Of a DNA stretch of 64,000 nucleotides, positions 41,212 through 53,300 are shown one piece after another. The notes under the pieces are model-generated. The model saw nothing but the letters and a program-made list of their open reading frames with translations. It did no database searches and had not been told where the DNA came from. Every line of letters begins with the position of its first letter. Position 1 is the stretch's first letter. The translations under genes were made by a program, and so were the position numbers. Source of the stretch: Streblospio benedicti (taxonomy: Eukaryota > Annelida > Polychaeta > Spionida > Spionidae); contig CM032666.1 in assembly GCA_019095985.1 (NCBI GenBank), positions 54,017,780 to 54,081,779 on the forward strand, given 5' to 3'.

Positions 41212-44200
41212 AACTTTACATGGACAAATACAAATTTTAGTATCCTTATTTTCAATGTACATGTAGGGGCTGGTCATTAGATATTCAGGGGAAGAGGCTT
41301 GATCGTTTTAAAACTTTTTTTACAGCATGATTGTTTTTCAAATTTCCAATATGGGTTGCTTATATACACGACATCTTTGACATCTTTGAAGTTGTTTGCT
41401 TCTTTGCACAATATTTCATGCAAAAAATATTTGGTGTGTGTATACTGCATAGGTGTGTATGGGGTTATAAGGGGTAAAGAAAGCCCACACCTCTTTTCTG
41501 CACAAAACAGTAATGGCCGACTTGTATTTTAAACATAAAAAACCCATCTACATTTATGTTACACACATCTACAAAATTATGTTAGATGTTCCCGAGCCCT
41601 TACATATTTTAGTATCATTATATTCAGTGTTGCGTAGTTAAGGTGCAAATGTCCCATAGCTGTCCTCTGAGTCATTGTATCCAAAGTTAATGCTCTAAGA
41701 CGCTACAGTAAAATGTTATGAATGGCCTTAGATTAATTGTTACATGACAATACAGTATACGACAATCATACAAAGGCCTAAAGATCTAGTCTGACTTCTA
41801 TCAAGAATGCTAATAATCGCTACCAGTTTAAAAATACGTACAGTGTGTCCGACTTTCAAGAATGCTAAGAATCGCCAACAGTTTCTAAATACGTATAGTA
41901 TGATAAGAGATAACGTGAACGGCGAAAACATGATTCTGTCTTTTTTGACGGAAAAATGACTACAAAAGAGGGATGTGGGTAAAAGGTCACATTATACAAG
42001 AATGAATGTGGCATTTGAAGGAAGTTGAATATGGGGAGTAGGCTAAAATATGATCAAATATCATAGGGTGTGCAAATGTAGTGAGCGTGAATAAGACAAA
42101 CACAAGTGATGTGGGATTTCTTATCCCTTTATAAACAAGCCTCTTGTATTGCTATTGTTTTGAGTCTGAGAAAAATGAGTTTACTGATTGTATATAGGCC
42201 TATATATACTAATCGTATATATTGACCCCGGGATATCGACAGGTAGATTAAGGTTTCAGAAAATGGGATTGGGGAAAGGGAGGGTTAGGGGTGGGTGGGG
42301 GGGGTGAGAGGGCGGGGCACTTAAGGTTCGCGCCATCGATATTTAACATACAGTACCAAAAGTCCTTTGAAAATAAGATATTATGGTGGATCTATCAATA
42401 ATACCAATGTTGTTGCTCTTCCTCTACTGCAAGCTCAGATATGTAGGCCAACATTCGAGATAAAAACAGTCTGGATTATGCCCACAATACAGTTCGTCTG
42501 CTATTGAAGATAGTAAAGAAATCCATACAAAACTGTAACATAATATTTGCATATTACCTGCTGTGTAAATACTCAATTATTATGTGATATATACAAAAAC
42601 TATATACTACCCACCTTTGCTCTGTGGTATTTATGTTATCCGAGAGTTACTTCATAACTTTTCAAACAACATGAACGATGTCTAACCGTCTTATAGCATA
42701 GTGCACAATTAAGTATGTCACATGTTGACAGGTTTATCTGATGCGGTCACAATAGGGGGCAGACAAATAAACCCGCATACGTGCAACACTGGACTTCAAA
42801 ATGTAAACTTCGCACTGCCTACAGTATCACGATGATCAATCATGGTAGCGATGCACGTGGGATTTAGTTTAGACTAAACATATACATCGCAATCTTCAAC
42901 ATTTCTTACTAGTGAGGATAGATTTTATGCTAATAACAATGGGAGATCCTGGGTAAGGGAGGGTCATGTCTCATTTTAAGCCATTAAAATTTATTTTAAC
43001 CACTTCCCGGAGACAGTGGTTGTGTGATTTCAATTCACCCGGTTTTAGGAAATACTGGATCTGCCACAGAATTTGATGAAGATAAAAATTATCTTAGTGG
43101 ATTTTAATCTATATAGAAGGCTACCATTGCCACGCTATATAATATCGGCTCGTGACACGAAAAAACAACCGAAAAGCAAATTTTGAAAAAAAAATGTATT
43201 GAGCCCTTGATATACAGGGTGTCATTTGCAAACTCCACCCGCCAATTCACGTCCTTTGATAAGATGTAGATACACCCTTCAACCTTACAAAAGGATATAC
43301 CATAGAATTGGTCTCAAACGAGAGATGGTAAATGTATCTGTATGGGGGTCTCTTGTGGATATTCTGGGACCACGAGAAATGGCCTTGTTTTAGAGGTGGT
43401 CTAAATCAGGATGCAGGCATTATTGAAGGTTCTACAACATACCTTGGACCAATGGTTCACTCCATTGCAATGCAAGAGTACACAAGAGCATACAATTGTG
43501 CTCATATTCCAGCATTTAATTTTCTAAAATGATATTGATTCGTTGGTTGGAGTGTCTCAAGACAGGCTGTACCAGAGATTAGATAACTGACATATAAGTA
43601 ACGATATGATACATATATAGGTATCTAATAAATAGTTAGTTTTAATAGCCGGGCCACATGCATGAGGAGGATTTTGAAAATCTGAAAAAGGGAGGTTTTT
43701 GTAACTGAAAAGGTGCTCAGAACCAGTCTGAGCATATGTGACATCAATAAGTTGTAAATGAAAAACAATATATGTACTCAGGTTGTATTTATTATGAAGT
43801 AAAACCAATTGCAAATATACCAAAATATCACAGATTGCTTGCTTTGGTAGTACAAACGTACTGATTGACATAAAATTCGCCAACGATCATAAAAAAAACA
43901 TAATGTTATCCATGCTGAATAAACTCCTGTTGATTGATGTAAGTCCTCAACCATCCACATGAATTTACGTGCTTGCATTTTTCCAAAACAACTAATAATA
44001 TAGCACAACATCCTACTTTAGAAATATCTTCAAATTGTTCTATTTCACAATGTCCTCCGAAATATATACCTACGTGACACAATGCAAACATCTTTTTCAT
44101 GTACCACAACCACTTCTCAATATATTTGTTCACCCTACTGTGTACACGCAAACGTCTGTATATAAATAATTACAACTACACTAGATATGAGAGTGTCACC

Positions 44201-44214
44201 GACTAAAACTCAAT
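41212..44214. other. Intergenic region
   Basis: This 3-kb stretch lies between the dehalogenase start and the NHL gene stop. It holds the dehalogenase promoter (no clear TATA found), a G-rich tract at 42273-42320 with G-quadruplex potential, an inverted copy of the GGCAGATCCAG repeat at about 43038-43075, and a GTGGTCT-type repeat at about 43320-43445. No gene is supported. Confidence 0.5.
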
Positions 44215-44398
44215 CTATGCAGAATCTATCAGAGGGTTTTTCTGCTTATAAATCGGAGCGTCTTCGCCGAACATGGCCTTTCGAAGATTCTTCATATCCT
44301 CGTCCATCTCTGGCTCGGGCGAGTGGGCCCTGTCTACAGATTGGAACGAGTACTTGTCCTGGTACAGCGGGTCTGCTTCTGTCTTCTCCGTCGGGCGC
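44215..44398 (-). CDS. NHL gene terminal exon
   Basis: The acceptor is CCCCATCAG and the exon enters at phase 2. It encodes 60 residues with a plausible folded character (DPLYQDKYSFQSVDRAH, then MKNLRKAMFGEDAP), then a TAG stop. The other two frames are Arg-rich nonsense, which fixes the incoming phase and so supports the microexon upstream. Confidence 0.75.
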
Positions 44399-47300
44399 CT
44401 GATGGGGTTAGGTCAAGCATATTTTACTTTGATTAAATGACTTTCATTGCAGTAGGGTGAAACTGCTGCATGAGTCGTTTTGCAGAGGGTAGCTTCTTTT
44501 GTAAAATAACTTTGCATTAAGACAAATATGATTTAATGATTGATTAATGTGCCATGAAGATATTTTGAATCTTTGGTTATACTGACACAAGTACAGTAAC
44601 TTGTCAATAAAAAATCCTTATTCGTTTCCTTACCATGCATACAAAGTCATTCACACAAACATCAAACAAAACCTTGACATTTAACCATATTCCAACTAAT
44701 AATAATACATTAAACTAGGAAGAATTTCCATTTCAATATTTTAGAGATCATAAGGACATAATATTTAGCGAGCTAGGTTTGTTTACATATAATAATTACA
44801 AAGAATTTAATTGCCTGATGGGGTTGGCGGGAGTAGTTGCTTTGCTAGCTGTCTTGCTGGAGCCAGGACGCATACGGTGACACTTACAGTCCCTGTACCT
44901 GTATGAAAGATGAAATATAAGAAATGGCAGATCCAGTATTTTAGAAAAGAGGGGTACAGTTACGGGATTTCATGGGTTTCATATGCACGATCGATGATGG
45001 ACATACCCCCAAACTTTATGAAAATAAAGCATTTTGGTCAGAAATGGGGGAGGGTTGCTGTCCCCAGGAGTCCCCTCCACCTTTCCCTGGACCTGTCTAT
45101 ATAAGATTAGAGGTAGCAGAAGCAGATTTGATGGAAGACATGTCACAAAAGACAGCAGTGGCCGAAAGTGACTGGAGCCATATAAAATGTGATTTCAAGG
45201 CACCCATAGAAAGATTAGGTTCTCACATTTGCTCACAGTTTTTTTGTTATCATTTTGCAGTTGTTACTATTTTTACTTCTTTAATTTAACTAGCTACAGA
45301 TTATAAGGCCGTCATAAAATGATAGCTAACAAATCAATATCCAAGTGATTCTGATGATACGATTGCCAGGAAGTATTATTAGTAGGCCTACTTCAAATCC
45401 ACATAACTAAATATATGTGAAAATACCCACCTAAAAGATTTAACACAATGCACCCCGTTTGTGCAAAATTCTGTTTCAAGTGCAAATGACCCTCAGGGCA
45501 TGGGACATGTACTTTTTTCAGCTGCGATTGCCTGCAAATAAAACAAATTAAAAAACATGTGGTTATTAATATATATTCAGTTATGTTTCAATATCAGCAG
45601 GGGACAGCTGATATCTATCCACCGTCCCTAATATAGAAGTAAACAACTGTACTTGAGCTTTACACTTGCAAACCGGCGTATGCAAATAAAAAACAAACAT
45701 AACATCTCACCTGTATATAAAAATAAAAAAAGAAGAAAATGACAAAGGGAAAGGTAAAAACGCATGGGATGGGATGTGAGAAATCAGATAAACGAAAAAG
45801 TAAAAGAGAGATAGGGATGCAGGAATTCTTGAAACGCCTGAACCCCAGTACCCCCTCACTCACCTGCACACAGCCCAGGTCGTCCGCTGGCTTGAGCACC
45901 TCCTGCAGGAAGGCGCCCGTCTCCGTGTACACGCTCACCACGTGGTTGAGGCCGTCTGCTACCAGGATGTGACCTGGACAGGGGATTATATGGCACAATG
46001 AAGATTGAGCATTCAGTATCTTTGAGATAAACATAAATATGTAAAGTATGGTAAAACTAGGATCAGTTTAATGAAGTATTCAGTATACTTGAAAAATATA
46101 TATTATCTTTTAGAATGACAGCTAATATCAGACACCCGAATGTGGCCTGGAGCAAAGGATTATATAGTACAATGAACTTTTATTGAATATTCCTCAAGAG
46201 TATACTCGATAAACAAATAGTATAGAGCACACTGACTGAGACACATAATCCAAGAATTAAACAACACCATGGAAAGAACCATGTCTACACATGTAATGAA
46301 TTAAATTTCACCAAAACAAATTCAACATACCCACGTCGTGGTTGACTGCCACACTGACAGGCTGACAGTAGATCCCCTCATGTTGACTCTGAGGCTCAAA
46401 CTGACGAAGAAATTTTCCAGTGTAGCTGAAAATCTGCAGAAGACAGTGAGAGCTTATAATGAAGGGAGAGCACCGGCGAAAATAGGTAACGTTTATTTTC
46501 CTTTTTTTCTTTCCACTCAAAACTAATGGCCCATCTCCCCCCACCTTCACCCAAAAACAAACAAACAAAAACAAACAAAACAAACAACAACTGAAATTGC
46601 CATTAATGATTGACCACCCCATTGAGAGGCTGACAGAAGAAAAACTAGATCCTCATATATGTTTTGGTCCCTATCTTCCTGGAACTGCTCACCTTGATGT
46701 ATCCATCGGCGACATCGCACACAATGACCTGGTCCTTAACGATGCCCTCAGCAATTGGAGCCGGCAGCGGGCTGCCCACGGAGGGCAGCGAGAACGAATG
46801 CTTGAGCGCGCCTTGTCGCCGGTACACCTACCGAAACATCATCGACGTAGACAACAATATCATTTTATAGTTCTAAAGAGGATGTTCAAAGCGAATATTT
46901 ACACAAAGCTTTCAAGAGCCCCTCTTGTATTGGTTGCAGTGACGTCATCACCCTATAAAATGAGATCTGTGTCTATCAAATCCAGGATAAAATAACTTCC
47001 AGCAGAATATCATCCACATACATGTAGATTTACTGTATTTAATGGACTTTGGTGTTTCATTTCTACTTCAACTGATTATGCTGATTAGAATTTTAAAGTG
47101 TACTGCCTGTTATATTCCCCATGCAGTTCACTAATGCAAAATAAACATGTACAATACAATACAAAATATACATGAATAAATTCCTAACACATTGATTTAA
47201 AGTAATTCTTTAAAGTTAAAGTTTTTGAGTTTCACCCCATGTCAATAATAGCTGAATATAAAATGAATAGGAAGATTATACACCAGCACAATTACTTATA

Positions 47301-50300
47301 TGAGAGACTGGGGGGAGGGGGGTAATTATTATTAACATAGAAGATTTTCCCTTCAATGTTTCATAGATTTGTGATTGATTGTGGTATTAGCAAAAGTAAT
47401 AACAAAGCTTCGATTAAAAAAGAATAATAACTACACAATTATTTCAAAATTTATAGGAAGGCTGTTATTTTTAAATTCGAATGAGTATGGACTTGAACTC
47501 ACGACATCCCACTCAAACTACACACCACTATGTATGTAGTCGGATAGGTTAACAATTACCACAAATTTGAAAACTTTGTTTAAAAATTTCCATAACTACA
47601 AGAAAAGAAACTCACATCAATAGTTCTGTTGATAGAAGATACGATGATGTTATAGTTGTCATCCACAGCAATATAGACTGGCTCAAACTTGGTGAAGAAC
47701 ATGTACTTGAAGCTGTAATCCTCAAGGAACACCTAGGGTATGGATGGAAAGCCATATGTGATTCAATAGTTTCAAGCAGAATAGAATAACAATGATTCTA
47801 TTCCTGTCTCTCTCATTTCTACAGTGTATTAACACACTAACTATGCCAAAATAGTGAGCCAATGGCGGTAGCAACGAACAAAACACAGAGAAGAGAGGAC
47901 GATTATTGAATACACAAGTACGCTTGCGAAACCCATATTATAGCACATTGATGTTTTACTCACAAAATAATCTAGTCATGTCTCTCTTCCAGGAAATGTT
48001 TTATCAATTTTAACTTGATTCAACGTTCACAAGTTTGTAAATCATCGTCCTGTCTTGCATAAGCTGACCAGTGACTGAAAAGTCACATTGCTCATCCAAA
48101 TTCATGTCAGTAAATCAATTCTATCAATTGTAGTTTGGAATAGGGTTGAAAAGATTGTAAATCAGTTTTTCCTTTCTACAAGTGTGATGGGTTTGCAGCC
48201 ATATTAGTAATTTTGGTTCCTCTACTATAGTCATTTAAAACGTAAAACGAGAACTAGCGTAATTACCTGTACGCGCTTGTTTTTACTGTCGGCGACCACA
48301 ATGCGCCCATTAGTCATAACGGCCACGTCCGTGGGCAAGTTGAACTCTCCAGCTAGTTTTCCTTTCTTACCAAACTTGTCCTGGAACATCAAGCAAATGT
48401 GTGTTGACAATGGCATTTATTATGGAAATTTCTTACAGTTGAACCAGTCTTGTACGGACATCTGGAGACGTGAAGTGTCCACACAGACAGTTGTCCATAA
48501 TGAAAAAAACATATGCCCCCCCCCTCCACACACACAGACACGTTGACTTCATGAATGATATTATACATTGTAGATAGTGAAGACAAAACGCTCAAAGTGC
48601 CCACGTAAGACAGTTGAAGCTGATTGTTCTCAAAAAAGGTGTTCACACGAAAAAGTTCTGCATTTGATCAAAAGGTGCCTTTTGAAACAACAATTTTGAA
48701 GCATGTCTATTTTCGATGGTGTCTTCTTATCTAGCGGCTGTCACGTAATTTTATCACTTGACGCTGATGACTTTAGCAGATTGTGCAATCTCCTTGCTTT
48801 CGGAAATTTCAAAAGGGGAGTGTATTCAGTCTGGGGTTTCATTCTGAAATAGACGCACATGTTGAAGACGTGAACTTGGTGGTTCTGGGTGTCTGCCAGA
48901 ATGATGTCTCCAGGTGGGGAGACCGCACCTTCCCACACCATTCTGGCCATATTTTGCATAAGGTTTATAAGTTCACTGACCACGTGGGTTATGTTGGACA
49001 GGTGTAGGAAGTGTGTTAAGGTTAGACTAGCCGCATCCCCTTCCACCCCAAAGCCAATTTGGTGCATTAATGGAATACTAAATCCACCAAACTGGATTTC
49101 ACCTTGAAATAGACCCACATGTTGAAAATGTGCACTAGATGGTTCTTGCCCAATCCGCCTCAGCCATTTGGAATAATCCTGTATCCAAAATAGTCAACCT
49201 TTTTCATATATCCTATAGAATCCTCTAAATTCCCGCATGAATCTCACCTTGGTATGGCATCCCCCCTGTATCTGGTGGTATACATTTCAAGCATGATGGA
49301 CAGCTGATGATCGAATCCTGGATTTGCCATGGATTTCACCTTAAAGTAGGCGCACATGTGGAAGACGTGAACACAGTGATTCTGCTATCGCGCCTTGCCC
49401 CCTACCTCTACCATTCAGGAACTGATTGTTTCCATTTGCCCCCAAGCATTTCTACCATCCCATGAAATCCCTAGATCCACCACCATTGATCTCACCTTGT
49501 AATAGGCACACATGTTGAAGACGTGGACGCGGTGGTTCTTGCTGTCCGCCACCAGGATGTCTCCGCCGGCGTTGGTGGCAACGCCGCGCGGGTACTTCAG
49601 CTCACCCTCACCGCTCCCTGTGCGCCCGCCGTGGAACAAGAGGTTGTCTGGTCTGGAAAAGAGGTTTCTCTCAAGTGTGCTGAAAACACTCGATTCTGAT
49701 TGGCTGTATGAGAGCCAGAGTGTAAAAATTGATATTCTACACCATGATATTCTACACTACAAAGTTTAAAATCTAAAAATGGTAACAAACAATGAGAATT
49801 TTTCAAAAGCAAATTGTCAACTATTTTATTATACTAGGTAGTGTTCTTTTCTAGGGTGAGAGACCACCTCAGATGTTTCAGTATCTCACCCCCACTCGTA
49901 TAATAACCTTGATTATTGTGTGATTATTGCAATATAGCCTACTTTAGATAGGTTAAAAGCGACTGTATACTGTAATGTAAATACGCAGTATGCAAAAGAA
50001 ACTCCTATTAAGAATAATGCCTTGATAATGATCGCCTACAGTTGATTGATACAAATAAGGAAAATCTATGTGCCCTTTCTATTCAAAACCATTTTAACTT
50101 GCCAAACTAGATAGAGATTGACCTCCCATCAGGACCTACTTCTGTAAAGAAACCATTTTTCTCAGTCCCAATCCTCTATAAATGCATCAACATGGACCTC
50201 CATACAGAAAGCACTCCATAGTAAGACCACCTGTGTGGTCTTAATAGAGGTTAGGTTCCCCTTTTACTTTTAAAGCATTTTAGACTATAAATGCTTGCTC

Positions 50301-53300
50301 ACTTCTTGATGCCGTCCTCGTTCTCCTCCACCACCTTGGTGTGCATGTCGGCCACGCCTCCGTACGTGCGCTTCACGCCGCCCGCCATGATGGACGCCTC
50401 CCAGTCCGGGGGCGCGTAGTGGTCCTGCATGCTCGGCAGGCGGCAGTCGTGCGCTGAAACGAGAACAGACGGTAATGTCAGTAGACATGTGCATGGATGG
50501 ACATTCGGACGAACAGAAAGATGTGAGCCTCCCTGTCCAGCAGCGTGTGATGTTTGTGAATGCAAGCAGACGCCTAATAGTTGAACTGATAGGTAGGCGC
50601 TTCCCAGCCTGGTGCTGTGTGATAGCCCGTAGTTTTAAAGACATTACATGTATAGGAGGGAAACAAGTTTAGCGATTTACATGGTTTTAGCAGAAGCTCT
50701 AAGATTATGATATCGGGAACAATGCTTATAAAATATTTGATGATAACAAATCAGAAATTGACACATTCAGGACACGTATCATTATTATATTAGCAACACA
50801 CCACTAGTTCAACAACCCAATATCATATCACCCTACAAACCCTGCACAAAGCCTACCGTCAGTCATGCGTATTCCATGCGTCCTCCAGGCCTCCACAATG
50901 AGCAAGGCATCCGACTCTTCAGAGGCGTCACTGAACAGATCCTCATCCCTTTCCGCCTCTCCTTCCTCACTGACTGGGGGCACAGTCCAGTGCTCATTAT
51001 GGGATAAGTCCAAAGTGACACGCTTGCCATGCTGGTGGCCCACTGTACCAGTTGCTACGGTTGTACCTGTGACTGAGGTGATGCGGAGTGCCTCATTTGT
51101 CAAGCCACCCTCGAAAAGCGGTGTGGAGCAGTTGGCACAGCAGAGCTGGGACTGGCGAGTGACTGGCGAGCGAGGACCCGTGGCACTGTTAGATCGCACT
51201 GGCGGAACTCCTCCTGCTGTTCTTGAGCTTTTTCCTTGAGGTGTGGGGCTCTGCTCCTTTTGTGCTGTTACAGACTCCTCTTTTCTAGGTGTCATTGATC
51301 GACTACCTGTGGTTGATTGACGAGGTGTGGTTGACTGACGAGGTGTGGCTGATGGAAGAGGTGTGTTTGATCCACCAACAGTTCGCGAAGTTGAACTGCG
51401 AGCAGTTGCTGGCCGACGACGTTCCATTTTGCTCGGAGTCCGCGATGACTGTGGGGTGGTACCCAAAGAGACATCTGTGTTGATGTCCGCATCAAACTCA
51501 TCATCATCTTCATCCACATCATCTTCGCTTTCTAATAACACATCTCTATACAATGAATCTGGTGTCGCAGAAGCTGCCGCAGTGTACACATACTTAAGCA
51601 TGGTCTGCTGCTGCCCACCTCTGGTCAGCGTATCTACTGAGCAGCTACATCGCGATGCCGACTGCCCAGCAGCCGTTTCCGTGCCCCCTGACTTACTCCT
51701 CTGCTTGCCTCCACTCTTGGAGCTGTCTTTCCTCACCCTCCACTGCGTGCGGAAACCTTGGTGTGTGTCCGGAGGCTCCTGCCCCATGAACTTCCCTATG
51801 TCATCCTGCTTGCGGTACTTTGCCTCCTTTGCAGCTCGCTGCTCCTCGATCCTCTTCTGCTCCACTTCAATCGTAAATTCAACCGAGCGCTCTGGAGGAC
51901 GAGGTTCAATGGTAAACTCGCCAATATTGTATGGAGTCGCGGCCCTCGGAGCTGCTTCTTCCTTCACCGTTGAAGGGTTTGGCGTTGTCGGTGGAGGCAT
52001 ATCCCCATGGTCCCTCCGCTTTGCGCTGGTGATCCTAGGATTGCCAGCGTCAAAAGGGGTCACTGGGCGAGGCAATTTCTTAACAGCTTTGGTTGGGTCT
52101 TGCGCCACTTTTTTCCTCATGGGACGCCCTGTTTGTCGCGACAGTAGTTGGCCAGGTGGGGCTCTTCGCTCTAGGATGACACGTGGGTCTCTGCGAACAA
52201 TGCGGAGAGGCGTGCTTGACGGAAGGGTTGTACATTTGGTGAACTCAAGCACATGAAGAGGCACTCGCCCATTCACACGAGACACATTCTTGTTATAGAC
52301 GTCCATGCTACATGTTGGTGCACCGTACACTGGGTATAGTTTTAAAAAGGGGAGAGATAGCCAGCGTAATCTATTTTGTCAATGTTTCTACATGATTATA
52401 GTACTATATAGTAAGTTAGTAGGTCATTGATCTATTTTCTGCATTCTTTATTATTTTTTTGTCGAAGTTTTTTTCCCCTGTTTGTTTAAAATGCAATATT
52501 TAGCCGAATCCATGCATCATGATATATGCGGGTTACTCATTTAATATAAACATTTGATGAAATAATCATATCTCCTCTATGGGATGGCTTAGTCTTATTT
52601 ATTTCATGGTTGTGTTATATATGTAATATGTAGGTCAAACGTATTTCGTTTCTATACGTAATGCTAAGTTCTAATTTGATACGTTCTACGTACTCGTGAC
52701 CTCGCTAAACGTAATTATGAAACATGTTACGTTGAAAACGTGCCGCATAAACGTACATGTGTGACAATCAATAGAATGGACAAATGAATCATTTGTATAT
52801 TTGTATTTGAATATGTATATCTGAAATAAGAGTTGTCCAATCTATACTTATCGTCAGTAGAGCAATGCATTCTAGTAATGTATTTTAGTAATGTATTTTA
52901 GTAATGCAGTATTTTAGTTAATTAACCAATCTTAGCAATTGCCAATCAATGTACTACTCTAGACTCTACTAGTATCAATGATTGCATTCTGCTCCTAGAG
53001 GGCGCTTTATTGCTAATAAATTCTTGTTCTTGTTCTAATATATGGTTTAGTGGAAACTCCTGTGTTCTTTCTTTTCTTGGTGCTACTTGAAGTCTCCTTT
53101 TTTCTAGCGTAATTATGAACAAAAATATGAACAAAATGATGTTGACTAGTGATGACGATGATGACGACAACGATGACGATGGTGAAGATGACGATGACGA
53201 CAATGATGACATTGACGATGACGATGACTTAGATGATTCAGATGATGATAGTCTAATTAGTTCCATTAACGAACTTGATATTTTAGATGATGAACTGGAC

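Larger units (their letters stand above)
45864..49652 (-). other. NHL propeller-coding part
   Basis: Six exons encode the propeller, in minus-strand order 49496-49652, 48267-48380, 47616-47732, 46693-46827, 46331-46433 and 45864-45973. Blade boundaries do not match exon boundaries: the last exon begins in the middle of the strand HDVGHILVADG. Two blades carry the classic ADSKNxRV motif, one the variant ADGLNHVV, and two (47616 and 46693 exons) are degenerate (NIIVSSINRTI, QVIVCDVADGYIK). Confidence 0.8.

Noticed and set aside
47470-47560. tRNA gene
   Set aside because: The B-box-like GTGAGTTCAAGTCC is present, but the A-to-B spacing is short and no acceptor stem forms. Listed as a SINE-like remnant.
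51345-52256. 303-codon open frame on the plus strand
   Set aside because: It is antisense to the high-GC, Ser/Pro-rich exon 50857-52329 of the NHL gene, whose splice phases fit both neighbours. The plus frame has no supporting context.
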